A stretch of DNA of 64,000 bases from positions 25,618,168 to 25,682,167 of the forward strand of contig CM066923.1 of the NCBI GenBank assembly GCA_033964015.1, given 5' to 3'. The translations under genes and the position numbers were made by a program. Numbering within the stretch: position 1 is the first letter of the stretch; the number at the start of each line of letters is the position of its first letter. Source of the stretch: Scolanthus callimorphus (taxonomy: Eukaryota > Cnidaria > Anthozoa > Actiniaria > Edwardsiidae). Below the pieces are notes generated by a model that searched no databases, was not told where the DNA came from, and saw only the letters and a list, made by a program, of their open reading frames with translations. Shown piece by piece: positions 38,441 to 50,149 of this stretch.

Positions 38441-39223
38441 TAATTTGTTGATGTGAATCACGTGGAGAATATGGGACCAAATTTCGCCAGCTAAAAGAGC
38501 TTCGCCGATTCCACTTGCTAGATGGCATTTTTCTCTCTACTTATAGTGTTTTTCGAAAGAAATTACTCAGCAAACTGTTAGAATATGGATAAGATATCCT
38601 TACCTTGTCGTCGTTGCAAGAGGAAGTTACACTTTCAACGATTTGAACAAATGAAAGACAAGATTACGTCCGGAAAATCGACCTGACGAGATCGAAACTC
38701 CCTGACGTTGAGCAGATTGTAGGCGGTGTCAACAAAAGTTGCCGTAGCGTCTTCAGAATCATGCGGGTTTGGAAAAAGACGGCTTTAGTTGAAAATAAAA
38801 ACCAGTGTTCAATTGTGTACTTACTATCCAAATACCCAACGCTCTTTGCATCTTGAAACTCTGACTAGTGAGCACCCAATACTGATTATGAAACTTTGTT
38901 TCAAGTACGTAGAGTTTTGACCAAAGGAAGTCGGTCGTCAAGGAGTTCCTAATTGGCTTCCTTTTCGAGCGTCGTTGCTTTAAAACAATGACCACAAACT
39001 CAACCGGTCAAAGCGTTGGTAAACAAAACGTGGGCGGGGCACAACCTTGACGAAAGTGCAATATTATCAAACGACAGAAGTTTGAATTACGGGTATTAAA
39101 TAAAATGAAGTCGTACGACTTCTCAGTTGGTCAGCTTATAACAGGTTTTATAAATGAACAATTTGGAAAAGAGTGGGGCATTGTTATCACACACATAAAC
39201 TATGCGCTATATTGGCAATATAA

Positions 39224-39305
39224 GAATTTTAAATTAAACAAGAGGTACACTTACCTTGCAGGATAATTGTAATTCTCCGAGTCCATACGAAGCAATTATG
39301 ACGTC
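39224..39305. repeat. DIRS 3' end, 82-base arm complementary to the ICR
   Basis: Exact complement of 39507-39588. Includes 'agaggtacacttacc' and 'gtccatacgaagcaatta'. Confidence 0.9.
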
Positions 39306-39415
39306 ATAATGCGATCCCTTATCGCGCATGCGCAGCAGACCACTCTTTAAAGTCAATTGTTATGTAAATCAGATACTCGTATAAAACACCACCGTTGGCA
39401 GGAATCGTCCTCTTT
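39295..39415. repeat. DIRS inverted terminal repeat (3' side)
   Basis: 121 bases, complement of 43825-43945. Contains 'atgacgtcat' and 'gcgcatgcgc'. Confidence 0.85.
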
Positions 39416-39506
39416 CTTTGAGTGCACACAGTAAACAAAGCGAAGAATAAAAATAACATACCTTTTTGGCACATTCATAAAGGGTGGGCCCATCAAGGGT
39501 GGGACC

Positions 39507-39625
39507 GACGTCATAATTGCTTCGTATGGACTCGGAGAATTACAATTATCCTGCAAGGTAAGTGTACCTCTTGTTTAATTTAAAATTCTCCTCATCCATA
39601 CTCCGCATTATGACGTCATAATGCG
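39507..39625. repeat. DIRS internal complementary region
   Basis: 39507-39588 complements the element's 3' end (39224-39305). 39584-39625 complements its 5' end (43927-43968). The two halves are joined, so the region can template restoration of a circular junction, as in the DIRS1 model. Confidence 0.9.
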
Positions 39626-39681
39626 CTATTCAAAGCAATGTGACAAAAAGTGTAGAAGTGATATTTTATTTACTTGTATTA

Positions 39682-40815
39682 TCACAACAAAATTATTTCG
39701 CCCATAGAGGAACCATGAGGAATTTCCCTTTTATAAAACTTAGAGAAAGTTCTCTCATTTGACCAATTGGCTAAAGCCAAAATATCCTTTATAGAGGCAC
39801 CACTAAGAAACGCCTTTGAAGTGGCTGCTGATCTTGTGCTATGGGCTTTAAAAACATTTACATCAATACCAGATTTTTCGAGCGTGGACTTTACCCACCT
39901 CGCTAAAGTGCTGGTGGAAATGCCTTTATGGGGCTTACAATACGAGACAAATAATTGTTTAGTATCGCCACGGAGGTTCTCCGTCCTCTTAATATATTCT
40001 ATCAAATGTGTTCGAGGGCAGATTGCCCTATCATTTATCATCTCTGGAACCACAACTTTAATAGAATGGTTCCCGGGTCTAGATGTTTTCAATCGATTAT
40101 TAACAACAAAGACAACTTTATCATTTTCAATGCACATGTGATCAATATCAAGCACTTGTAGTGTCTGGCCTCTTTGTGCTGAAGCCAAGGCAATGAGTGT
40201 AACTATCTTACAACTCAAGTCTTTAAGTGAAATTGATTCTAAAGGAAACAAAGTCCTGAGATACTTGGTAACCATGGCAACGTCCCAAGTATGAGTGTAT
40301 CGTGGAAGGGGAGGCTTTGAGACGTAAAGTCCCCTCATAAATCTTGATACGAGATGATCTGTAGCTAGATCCCGACCTGTGACCGACTTAATTGTAATTG
40401 AAACTGCTGATCTATATGTATTGACTGTACTATACGCTTTGCCTTCCTGGAAAGTGTCCAGTAAAAAGTCAATAAATAGGGTCACAGGCGCCTGAAGAGG
40501 ATCAGCCTTGAATTTGTTACACCAGCCAACCCATTTGGCCCACGGACGGTTGTATTGCTTTTGAGTACCTTCAGTCCACGATTTGAGGATGATTTCGGAA
40601 GCCCCTTCTGAAACTCCTCGATCTTTGAGTCCTTTCCTGATACAAGCCAGGCGGCTAGCTGCATCTTTTCGCGGAGAGGGTGTCGAGCACTGTTGTGGGG
40701 TAGAGTTAAAATGTTGTCCCACCTCGGCAAGAGTAGAGGCCGTTCCACTAGAAGGCTCAAGACTGTCGGGAACCACACCTGCGTAGTCCAAACAGGGGCT
40801 ATCAACATTATGCAA
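39682..40815 (-). CDS. Tyrosine recombinase of the DIRS element
   Basis: 377 residues, intact. The catalytic C-terminal half shows ALASAQRGQTLQVL (first Arg), then AHSTRSAATSKAFL (H-x-x-R), NWSNERTF and KFY (nucleophile Tyr). The N-terminal part (SWTEGTQKQYNRPWAKWVGW, TFQEGKAYSTVNTYRSA) is the SAM-like DNA-binding domain. It integrates the circular cDNA without target duplication. It overlaps the 3' end of the pol frame by over 300 bases, normal for DIRS elements. Confidence 0.9.
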   Translation of the reverse strand: MHNVDSPCLDYAGVVPDSLEPSSGTASTLAEVGQHFNSTPQQCSTPSPRKDAASRLACIRKGLKDRGVSEGASEIILKSWTEGTQKQYNRPWAKWVGWCNKFKADPLQAPVTLFIDFLLDTFQEGKAYSTVNTYRSAVSITIKSVTGRDLATDHLVSRFMRGLYVSKPPLPRYTHTWDVAMVTKYLRTLFPLESISLKDLSCKIVTLIALASAQRGQTLQVLDIDHMCIENDKVVFVVNNRLKTSRPGNHSIKVVVPEMINDRAICPRTHLIEYIKRTENLRGDTKQLFVSYCKPHKGISTSTLARWVKSTLEKSGIDVNVFKAHSTRSAATSKAFLSGASIKDILALANWSNERTFSKFYKREIPHGSSMGEIILL

Positions 40816-42495
40816 GCTTGGTCTTGTTGGACCTTTGATAGTACCTTTGGTATGAGACTGAATGGAGGGAAAGCATAATAAATACCATCACTCCAAGACA
40901 ACGTAAAAGCGTCTGTGGCTACTGCCTCTGGGTCGGGTTGCCAAGAAACAAAACGTTCGCACTTACTATTCAAACGTGTTGCAAAAAGATCTAGGGTGGG
41001 GTTTATAAGTAGCCGTTGGGTGGCCCACTGATATACAGTCGGGTTCAGGCTCCACTCGATCCTATCATTAAAGTTCCGAGAGTAATAATCGGCATGAATA
41101 TTATTCTCGCCAGGAATATGCACAGCGGTTACAACGATATTGCGTTTGAGGCACCAAAACCATATGTCTCTTGTGAGGGCATTAAGCGTGGTGATGCCAT
41201 ACCCCCCATTTTATTAATATAGCCAACGACAGTAGTATTGTCGGTTTTAAGACAAACGCGAGCGTTGTTACGTGCAAAGCATTTCAAGGCTAGGGACGCA
41301 GCCAGCAATTCAAGATAATTAATATGATTTGCTGATTCGTTAACAGACCAATGACCGCCGGTGTATTCGCCACCGTAATGTGCGCCCCATCCCAGATTAC
41401 TGGCGTCTGATTCAATCGTTTGTGTAATTGGAGGCGGTTTGAACGACTTTCCGTTATATTCTCTAATATGGGCAATGATCCAATCTAAATCAGATCGGGC
41501 TACATTGGTAATATTAACAAAATCTTCGTATGAGGCCCCTAAAGAGATATCAGTCGATTTACATGCCTCAACAGATCGATAAAACAGTTGCAAGTATCTA
41601 ACAGCCGGAAAGGCGGAAACAAGCAATCCGGTGACTTCGGCCACCTGGCGAATAGAGGCTGTGTTTACATTACGCAATTTTATACAAGCCTCTACAATTC
41701 TCACAATTTTGTCGTCAGGTAATGACAAGGTCATTAAGCGTGAGTCTACAATGAACCCCAAATAGGTTATTTCATTGACTGGTCGCAAGCGAGACTTTGC
41801 AAGGTTTATTGTAAAACCAAGTGATTGGAGTAAATCAATTACTGTTTTAATACTTTGTTTACATGCTTTTTCAGATGGAGCAACAACTAAAGTGTCGTCA
41901 ATGTAGTACGACACCTTAACGCCGTTCATGCGTAGTTGTGAATAGGCTGGTTTTAATATCTTAGTAAAGGCCCGTGGGGCCAGGCTATACCCGAAAGGCA
42001 TGCAGACAAATTCCAGTAGCTGGTCACGCCAAACAAAGCGCAAATATTTTCGGTCACTATTATGAATAGGGATGCTAAAGTATGCGTCTTTGAGATCAAT
42101 GGATGCTAAATAGTCACCCGGTTGATGAGTTCAACAGCAAAACTTATTGTCTCCATTTTAAACTTCTTTGTGCATACAAATTGGTTTAGCGGTTTCAGAT
42201 TGATAACTGGTCTCAAATCACCTGTTTTCTTTGGAACCAGAAAAATGTTTGATAAAAATTCCCCTCTTGAGTGACGCGTATGAACAATCGCCCCTTTTTC
42301 CTGAAGTTTTGAGACCTCAAGGTCAATTGCGTGGGCTTGTTCGTCACTAAATTTAGGTGCCATAGGCAGCTTTGTTTGTTGAGGGTTTGAATCAAACTCG
42401 AGGCGATAGCCCTGAACGGATTGTAAGATCCAAGGGTCGCGGGTGATTTGACACCAGTTAGCAAAATGCATAGTTAATTTGCTAACTGAACTCAC
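40482..42495 (-). pseudogene. DIRS reverse transcriptase/RNase H ORF with two frame breaks
   Basis: Three overlapping pieces: 42106-42495 (RT fingers: LQEKGAIVHT, NIFLVPKKTGDLRPVINLK), 41129 to about 42118 (FVCMPFGYSLAPRAFTK, catalytic SYYIDDTLV, LGFIVDS, then RNase H with ESDASNLGWGAHYGG, YLELLAASLALK and KTDNTTVVGYINK) and 40482 to about 41205 (HIPGENNIHADYYSR and the connector to the recombinase frame). The frame shifts by one base near 42118 and again near 41205, both at short G or C runs. Catalytic motifs are otherwise preserved. Confidence 0.85.
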
Positions 42496-42506
42496 ATTAG
42501 TTGGAG

Positions 42507-43673
42507 TTACTGCTTGTCCTTCACGTCTTGATTGTAGGACTTGTTGGTTTGGTTTGAATTTGACGCTCTGTTGTTGAATGACGGACGGAAACGCCCGCGA
42601 CGGGACGGGCGATCCCTTAAAAAAGAATCATTGGATTTGTTGACATTTCGGGATCCCTGTTTACGACTGGATCTTGAGGCCTGGTTCTGCTTTTTGGTAA
42701 TGACCTTGGACGTAATCTTATTCGCTTTTGCAATATCGTCTACTTGTTTCGACAGGTCATCCCCAAATAAATATTTGGTGAGAGGCAGCGAGGAAGAACA
42801 GAGAGAGCGAAAGTTTTTACTCAACTCTGGTTTGAGGAAATCACGTCTTTTCATTGACGCCTGATAAGATGCATTACCGAGACAGGTTAATGCAATACGA
42901 AGGCACTCAAGTAAATATTTCGTATCTACATGAGTTTTGTTTTTACGACTTTGTTTCGTCGTCTGAATAGCTTCAATTAAAGGTCGTGCAGCATTCAGCA
43001 TACACTTTTGTACCTCTTGTAGTGCTAGGTCACGGCTCTTTGCCGGCCTTTCCAAGTCGTTCCACAAAGCTTCGTTTACTTTAGGAACGCACAAGAGGGT
43101 ACAATTTTCTGGCGTCTTATACTTATCGATAAGAGCCTTCATTTTGTCTTCAATGGGCTTTTTTGTGAATGAGTCGTTCACTCTAGTCGCTAATTCGTCA
43201 GAGACTTTAGGCCAATAATTAAGCATCTCGTCAAATATGGAACAGGGTTCCACGTCAGAATCCGAGTTACTTGCGTTGTCACCTTCGTTACTAGAATCAG
43301 AGTCTGATTCAGATGCAGCCGGGTCAAAACTGACACCAGCCTCTGCCGAGATACTTTGCTCGGACTTTTTGTTGCGCGGCTTTTTCGACGGCTGAGTTAG
43401 CGATTCGCTAGAAGCCGGGCGCTTAGAGCCAGAAACCGTCCCGGATTCCGAGACCTTTGGTTTATCACTGGCGTTCTTGAAAGAACTAAACATCTCAGAA
43501 ATTTCAGCGACGGAAGCACTCAATCTGTCAAGCTGTAGGCCATGATAGAGAGCCCTCAGTTGATTCTGCGAAAACTCGCTGGATTCAGGCTCAGTGCCAT
43601 CAGCTAAAAGTAGTTCTTCTCTTTCCAATTCTTCGTTCGCGTCCCTGGCTGGTGAACCCATGGTCTCTGGCAC
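42507..43673 (-). CDS. Gag-like protein of the DIRS element
   Basis: 388 residues. An N-terminal acidic/Ser-rich region (SESDSDSSNEGDNASNSDSD) is followed by a central helical part (YWPKVSDELATRVNDSFTKK, LLCVPKVNEALWNDL, RPLIEAIQTTK) and a basic Arg/Ser/Asn-rich tail (RDRPSRRGRFRPSFNNR). This matches DIRS gag proteins of corals and sea anemones as I know them. Probable nucleic-acid-binding capsid protein. ATG chosen at 43671; a donor-like CTCAG|GTAAGC near 43802 and acceptor near 43682 suggest a 5' leader intron. Confidence 0.8.
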   Translation of the reverse strand: MPETMGSPARDANEELEREELLLADGTEPESSEFSQNQLRALYHGLQLDRLSASVAEISEMFSSFKNASDKPKVSESGTVSGSKRPASSESLTQPSKKPRNKKSEQSISAEAGVSFDPAASESDSDSSNEGDNASNSDSDVEPCSIFDEMLNYWPKVSDELATRVNDSFTKKPIEDKMKALIDKYKTPENCTLLCVPKVNEALWNDLERPAKSRDLALQEVQKCMLNAARPLIEAIQTTKQSRKNKTHVDTKYLLECLRIALTCLGNASYQASMKRRDFLKPELSKNFRSLCSSSLPLTKYLFGDDLSKQVDDIAKANKITSKVITKKQNQASRSSRKQGSRNVNKSNDSFLRDRPSRRGRFRPSFNNRASNSNQTNKSYNQDVKDKQ

Positions 43674-43824
43674 AGATATAAGGACACAAAAAGAAAACTA
43701 GAGTTAGAAGCGTATATCTAAATTCAAGGTGGTAGACACTGAATATAGATTCATAAGAGTCTTTTAAACAGACTCGAGTATCACCGAGTGGTATGCTTAC
43801 CTGAGCTTTTTCTGCACGAAAAAG

Positions 43825-43968
43825 GAAGAGGACGATTCCTGCCAACGGTGGTGTTTTATACGAGTATCTGATTTACATAACAATTGACTTTAAAGAGTGG
43901 TCTGCTGCGCATGCGCGATAAGGGATCGCATTATGACGTCATAATGCGGAGTATGGATGAGGAGAATT
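43825..43968. repeat. DIRS 5' inverted terminal repeat and outer end
   Basis: 43825-43945 complements 39295-39415; 43927-43968 complements 39584-39625. Confidence 0.88.
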
Positions 43969-44618
43969 CATCACTGTTCCGCGTCGCTTCTTTTAAAGTG
44001 TAGCTTCAAACCAAAATGTTTCCTGCAGAGAAATCATTGAAACCGCTGTGAAGTTTACGTATATATACAGCATTTCATATAATTTAAAGTTGCAAAGCTT
44101 GCAACGTTGCAATTTTGAACATTTTAAGGTCACGGTTACGATAATGGAACTCATTAGCCACGCGAAAAACATAACAAGACAATGAAAGGGATGTGATGAC
44201 GATTGTTTGGACGTTGAGGGGGTTTTTCCACGGTTACTTGAATAAATTCCTAAATATAGCTGTAAATTTGTAACCATCCCCAAATCGCTTGTATCACTTG
44301 ATGTTAGCCTAAATCAGGTAATGCAGGTAATTTTTTATCGGCATAACTGCCGCGGATTTTCGTACGTATTTTGATGTCACTTTAACTGTTCAACCCAACA
44401 AATTCAAAAACTTATTGTAGAAATTCGTTTCCTTCTCCTTCTTATTGCTCTGCAAATATAGGTCTATGAATCCTACAATCATGATCGCTTTGTGGTTAAA
44501 GGGCTTTATTTAACAATCCTACACTTAATACATTGTAACGACTCGGGATCGGTGTCTATTCAACTGAACAATATTTTCATACTATATCTTTATTCAACTT
44601 TTTATTCGCTTTATATAG

Positions 44619-44797
44619 GTGCTGGCTCTCGGAAGGTTCCCATGGGAGATCAGCCTGATAAGGGATGTTTTTTAGTGCCAAATGTAGGAATGTCCGGCCA
44701 ATGTCTAGAATTCGGGCTTAGACCAAGACTATCAGATCAGAGCATGTGCACTAACCGTGGGAAAAGGGATTATCTTAAAAAGGGAAAATACCGTTGA
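44619..44797 (+). other. Possible plus-strand exon, unsupported
   Basis: An open frame after a TATATAG acceptor-like site encodes AGSRKVPMGDQPDKGCFLVP, then GMSGQCLEFG...CTNRGKRDYLKKGKYR and a stop. It has three Cys. I recognise no family, find no partner exon, and it has no counterpart in the duplicated unit at 50.5 kb. Confidence 0.15.
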
Positions 44798-45770
44798 ATT
44801 CCAATGGGAAGCTCCGAGCACCACACTTTTATAAATATTGTAATCTACAAAAGTGTACTTATGATGTAGACGTAGGGGAAACTACAAATGACTACAAATA
44901 TATAATAATTCATGTTAACAGGCATGACTATAAATGAACTAGTATGAATTTACTAGAATCGCTTCGTAACAATATTTTGGCTATCCATCCATCCAGTCCA
45001 TCACTAACTTTGATGTTTTTTACATCGCCAAACGTTTGTTTAACTCGTGCTGACCGCTCCTTAAATTTTATTTTAGGTAGTTTGATCATAATTTGTTTGC
45101 TGTCAAGGGCTCATAAATTGAGTCCCTGTTGCTGTCCAGTCCAACAAGCGAGAGAAAGAGCGTGCAGTTTGATAGGAAAATATAACGCCAGAATGAATGT
45201 TGATGAGCGTTTGCCAGAAATGTAATTTGATAAAAGATATTGAAGCACAACGCAGAAGATTGGAACCGTAATATTTCTATTTTGATTATCATAGCGCTCA
45301 AATTCGCATATGATGAAATGCGAGAAAAACAGCAAAAATGTTGATGTGTTTTTATTAGAAAGCCTTTAAAATAGTTAGACATCTGAAGAAATACAAAATC
45401 TTCCAATACAAATATCTTACGTGTGCACCTTCCTCGGAAACTCAGCCCGGGGCTTTCTGATAAACGTTTCAACTGTTCTCGTGAGTGAAAAGTCACTAGT
45501 AGAAAATACACGTACACCTATTTCAAAACGGTTGCATCGTCACAATAGCTGTCGTTGTAGCCCGCGGTGCGCCATGGGAGAAACTAAGAAGAACGGAATT
45601 GTCGCGTTAATCCAGTACAAAATTTCTTGCGAGCGATGTATTGTACAGTGATAATTATGATTTGATTTCTCCTAAAAACCAGCATCCATGATTCTGTTTT
45701 GGTATACCTATTTGCTCCCATGATGCATCGCGGGCTACAACAGACAGTTGTGACGGTACAACCCTTCTGA

Positions 45771-46050
45771 ATAAGAAAGTGCTGTCGTTTTTATGCCAAA
45801 ACAGCGCGGGTTGCCTGTGGTGTTAAAAACGTGACTCAGGCCCCTCGGCAGGGGGTAAAAACAAAATGGCGACCAAGAGAAGGATGTTTCTCGAGTATCT
45901 GCAAGTTTTGGTAAATTTTCCTGCTTTTTTTCGCTAAGATATGAGGAAAAGTACTTACAGACCTTCCAAATAAGGTAAGGCAGGATTTCCTAATAAGGAA
46001 GTTTTGCAACGTCGGCAAAACGACAGCTTTTGGCGAAATTTCCTTGATAT
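45771..46050. mobile_element. 280-bp MITE family, copy 1
   Basis: Shares 'gaaagtgctgtcgttttta', 'gtaaaaacaaaatggcgacc', 'gatatgaggaaaagtactta' and a 'cttgatat' end with 47604-47885 and 53636-53912. Terminal inverted repeats ATATCAAGAAA are decayed at this copy's left end. Confidence 0.75.
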
Positions 46051-46620
46051 GTGGTTGTAGAACATGGATTAATTTCCGGGCTGCGTGTGCACTTATTAAA
46101 ACAAAAGTTTGTAATCCTTTCCGCTCCCTGCCTAGGTATAAGTGTAGGATAAAAGTTGAATTGTTTGAATTCCAGGCCATCAATCGGGGGGGCTTTCAGA
46201 AGATGCAAGTTTGGCAGTATTTAATGCCGCAACACAGGGAACGAAATGTGAATCACTAACTATAATTTTGAATTAGTAGAAACCCACTTGAATGCATACT
46301 ATCACGAATCCTGAACCTATCATGTTTTAGTCAAATCACACTTTTGACAATCAGCTGCGTTCTGATTGGTTGAACTACTAGTAGGCTATACGTCATAGCT
46401 AAGTCACAGCCTACTAGTAGCGAATAGTGTCGGATTTTAAAGCTAGAAAAAGGCAAATGACCAGACCAGAAAACGTTTTTGGTTGATCCCGTTCGGGCTC
46501 GAGGAATAATTGTTAATTCATCACCAACTAGAGTCAATGCTGCATTCTGACTGGCTACGCTGCTACAGGGGACTATTATGAATAGACCTCTAGCCCCTCT
46601 AGAGCTAAAGCGCCGATTTT

Positions 46621-46841
46621 GCAACCTCGTCCCCAGGGTCTTCTCGGTCGTTTTTCAAAATGGCGGTTGACTCGGGAGAAGACCCTGGGGGAGGCTGAGT
46701 CACATAACCACTGTTTGAAAACATGGGAACGAGGTTTGTCCTTTGTTTCGAGATGGTCATGTGACTCAGCCTCCCCCAGGTCTTCTCCCGAGCTAACCGC
46801 CATTTTGAAAACGACCGAGGAGACCCTGGGAACGAGGTTGC
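46621..46841. mobile_element. Palindromic MITE with 9-bp target duplication (MULE-like)
   Basis: Arms of about 85 bases (starting CAACCTCGT / ending ACGAGGTTG, containing CAAAATGGCGGTT and GGGGGAGGCTGAGTCACA) are inverted copies. CCGATTTTG occurs directly at both sides (46613-46621 and 46841-46849). The paralogous segment near 52431-52460 has one CCGAATTGG there and no insert, an empty site. Nine-base duplications are typical of Mutator-like elements. Confidence 0.8.
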
Positions 46842-47429
46842 CGATTTTGAACATCACAACAATGGCGGCCGCTTCTCGGCGTTGAGGTAGGTTTCTGAAG
46901 AGTTTTTAGACAATTACTGAGGGTTTCTACTAAAACAATTACACTACTATACTCGTTCTCGTTTTCTATGAGCCAAATAGTCATCTATCGATGAATTCTT
47001 TAATTTAAAATTATAGCAACCTCGACGATGTAGTCAATGCTAGAATGCTATTGGAAGGAAGCAACAGTTTGTAAAAATATAAGAACAAAAATAATTACTT
47101 TCCTCGCCTGTCAGCCGAGACGAAGCATCCGTGCCGCCTCTTCAACTGCAGTATTTATAAAATTAACTTAATTTTATTTTGTTGTTGAACAACAAGTTAA
47201 TGTTGAGCTTCCTTCTGCAATGTTTCACATTCATTATGGTTTGAGAAGCGTTGAACATCAACTGTGAATCACCGCTGAGAATAGGACATTTTCATTATGA
47301 CGTATTTTACTACGACTACCAGAAACCTTTGCGCGTTGTCCCTTTTGTTCGTTTATCTGCATAAGAAAAGAAAACTGAAAAGGATTCTGCTAGTCGTAGT
47401 CAAATAACGCAATAGTTTTCACGTTACAT

Positions 47430-47595
47430 TACGCCACGTCACACAACGCACACCCTGCCACGCAATGCCGTGTCACGCCGCGTCAAGTAAAGTCACGTCA
47501 CTTTGCATGACGTCATGTCACGTCACGCAACGTTACCACGTCACATGACGAAGCATGCCCCATGTAACGGTATGTCACGTCACGCCCCGTTGTGT
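47430..47595. repeat. CACGTCA-rich degenerate repeat
   Basis: Repeated cacgtcac/cgtcacgc/tgtcacg words. A related block is at 53150-53335 in the second duplication unit. Confidence 0.7.
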
Positions 47596-47603
47596 CACGC
47601 CGC

Positions 47604-47885
47604 ATATCAAGAAAGTGCTGTCGTTTTTATGCCAAAACAGCGCGGGTTGCCTGTGGTGTTCAAAACGTGACCCAGGCCCCTCGGCGGGGGGTAAAAACAA
47701 AATGGCGACCAAGAGAAGGATGTTTCTCGAGTATCTGCAAGTTTTGGTCAATTTTCCTGCTTTTTTTCGCTAAGATATGAGGAAAAGTACTTACAGACCT
47801 TCCAAATAAGGTAAAGGGGGATTTCATAATAAGGAAGTTTTGCAATGTCGGGAAAACGACAGCTTTTGGCGAATTTTCTTGATAT
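47604..47885. mobile_element. 280-bp MITE family, copy 2
   Basis: Clear inverted ends ATATCAAGAAA (47604) and TTTTCTTGATAT (to 47885). Very similar to copies 1 and 3. Non-coding despite short ORFs in parallel frames of all three copies. Confidence 0.8.
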
Positions 47886-47929
47886 GCATCGCGTCATGTT
47901 ATGGCATTTTTGGATGCTGTTTTCTAATC

Positions 47930-48014
47930 TCAGCTGCATGGGCAGCGTGCTCCACCACGATTAGCGACCGACACAACACGGTATCCAGTCTGCCTCGTGG
48001 ATCTTGTCTTTGTC
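47930..48014 (-). CDS. EGF-gene terminal exon, copy 2 of 3
   Basis: 85 bases: acceptor TTATAG, then TKTRSTRQTGYRVVSVANRG and a GARCPC tail, TGA stop. Frame and phase as in 31467-31551. Pairs with the 112-bp exon at 50038-50149. It could be an alternative 3' end of gene B or a duplicated remnant. Confidence 0.6.
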
Positions 48015-48019
48015 CTATA

Positions 48020-49600
48020 ACGGAAACAATGTAATCAAGAAGTTGAATAATTAAACTTATCGATGAAAATCTGCAGCTAGTGAGAAATATACCCCCGGGA
48101 AAATATCCCCTCCGACCCCCGTGTAGCCCCCCAAGACGCCCAATAATAAAGCCTCCCCCTGGCTACAGGCCCATGGGCGTATTTTTAGAAATTGTCTTGG
48201 CATGCTTCCCAAACGTTTTGAAAGGAATTTCTACTGACACACTTTTCAGAGTGAAAACAAGAAGAACATGCGCCTCAGTCAGTATTATAAAGAGCGCCTG
48301 CCTGCATTCTCGCACCCAGAAGTTCCCTCTCTTCCCTCTCTGCTAGGGCCCTCCCTGATTGGCTGATTTTGAATGCATATCAAGATAGCAGTGACGCCTT
48401 TCTAGAGATTGACCGGGCTTCCTGTGGTATCATGGCTACCTTGTTGCCAGGCTCTTGACCGTGAACACGAGAGTGCAAAATGCACATAGCATCTTTCCTC
48501 GATATTGAGTTTTGGTTGAGTTTTAAGCTTTCTAAGCCAATAGAAATAGTGAAAAACTTACTGGGATTCCAAATATGGTATGCAGATATTTCCTTATAAG
48601 GAAGTTGGAGAATGTCGACACTTTTTCAAGGGACATATCATTACTCATTGTCGTTTTTGCCGAATGCACTTGGGGGACTGGGTCGAGTCGCTTGGGCTAG
48701 CTGTGGGCTATTTTAGCGTGGTTACCAAGCCAGAATCAATGGTGGACAGATCGAGAACTCGAGTCTCTGTGATTCCTGCAAGTTTTCATTCAAAATTTCA
48801 GTTTTCTTGCTACATTTGCCGAAATTCTTATCAAAAGAGGATCTCCTGTCACTTCCTTATAAGGTAAATGATTCCAAATATGGTGTTGGCCGTGAGGTGT
48901 TGAAAAACGACAATTTTTGGTTGGAGATTGTTTCATATGACTATCTTGATATGTTGGGGCATGCGCAGAAAGCTATTTCTCTCAGCGGCTCTGTATCAAT
49001 GATCTCGCGCATGCGTCAACGGCTGTCACCAGAGCCTTCCCCGCGAGGTGATGAGCCAGGGAGCTCTGGGTAAGAGAATGTCATCTCTGTAACTATCACA
49101 GATCGGCGTCAAAATGCTTACATTCGGTCAAGTGTTAGGTCCGTGTGAAGTATTTATGCTGTGAACATTTCAGGTTAGATACATATCATTAGAGAACTTG
49201 GGATTTTTGGAATTTGATATTAACGAACTGCGAAGATAAAGGAATGTGACATTGACTTAAAGCATCTTCTAAACGACACGCAGGAATATTACTGGAAACT
49301 GAGGAATTGTATTTGCTGTGGATATGGGATCCTTTGCCAGCTTTAAGGTCGCTACGCAGGCTATGGAATGCTTTGACGCTTTGAGTGTGTCCTATTATCG
49401 GTAATCAATGGGGGTATCTCCGGAATTTTAATTATTTGATAAATCAGAAAAAGAAGGATAGATCTCTTTCCAGGATATAAATGCCATTATTTTTCAACGG
49501 AAAAGATTATTGACAAACTTCAATAAAAGCTTATCTGATATCGTCTTTACCCTGCTAGCAGATGTTTCTTTCTGTCAGTCTTTTAAGCTACAATCAAATG
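48020..49600. other. Intronic/intergenic sequence between duplicated exons
   Basis: Includes a stretch at 48375-48600 that resembles 11850-12110 of the secreted-gene intron ('caaggtagcagtg', 'gattgaccgggcttcctgtgg', 'gggattccaaatatggtatg'), so it is a dispersed repeat shared with that locus. No gene was recognised. Confidence 0.55.
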
Positions 49601-49606
49601 CGGAAG

Positions 49607-49743
49607 ATGTTGGCGCACTTGCCCTTTCGTTCCATTCCTTGCCTCTTTCAATGTTGGCTGGAAAATTAGGCCGCTTGTCCAGCTCAACTCGCAACATTGA
49701 AAGGGCGAAGGTGGAGGGAAAGGGGAGGCAAGTGCGCCAACAT
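49607..49743. mobile_element. Palindromic MITE-like element
   Basis: 'atgttggcgcacttgcc' at 49607 and its complement ending 49743, with inner inverted pieces (tttcaatgttg / caacattgaaag). Confidence 0.75.
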
Positions 49744-50037
49744 TCGTTCGCGTATTTCGCGTGGTTGTTTTTTTCGCCAGGCAGCCACTTGATCAGTGGG
49801 TTTTAAGGCATGACTGACAAGGGCCTGCTTTTTGATAACGTTCATTTTTCAACAAAAATCTTTCAAACATGGTCCATAAACTTATTTGTTGTTGCCATGG
49901 TAACGATGCCACGTGACTCACGGTCCTCCATCTTGGATAAACGTTTTAGCGGCCCGAGCAAGTATATAGACTCGAGAAGACAAGAATCATAAATTGGATT
50001 CAGCCAGACTGAGACTCTAGTCGCCATAGCAACCCAC

Positions 50038-50149
50038 CTTGATCGTCTGCATCTTTCGAGATTGAGGAATCCGCACTTGGTTGTATAGTACGACTTGTAA
50101 TAAGTGGTGGTGTAGTAATGGTACGACTGTTGGACATTTCGGCAATCAG
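50038..50149 (-). CDS. EGF-gene 112-bp Tyr-rich exon, copy 2 of 3
   Basis: Acceptor TTGCAG at the high end and donor CAAG|GTGGG at 50037. Same frame as 33227-33338, encoding SYHYYTTTYYKSYYTTKCGF-type sequence without stops. Upstream EGF exons belonging uniquely to this copy are not seen, so it may be used as an alternative exon of gene B. Confidence 0.6.

Larger units (their letters stand above)
39224..43968 (-). mobile_element. DIRS-type tyrosine-recombinase retrotransposon
   Basis: 4.75 kb, coding on the minus strand: gag (42507-43673), RT/RNase H (40482-42495, frame-broken) and tyrosine recombinase (39682-40815). Flanking non-identical inverted repeats (39295-39415 and 43825-43945, 121 bases) and an internal region at 39507-39625, whose two halves are exact complements of the outer ends 39224-39305 and 43927-43968, reproduce the DIRS inverted-repeat plus internal-complementary-region design. 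No target duplication is expected for this order. It lies upstream of gene A. Confidence 0.92.
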
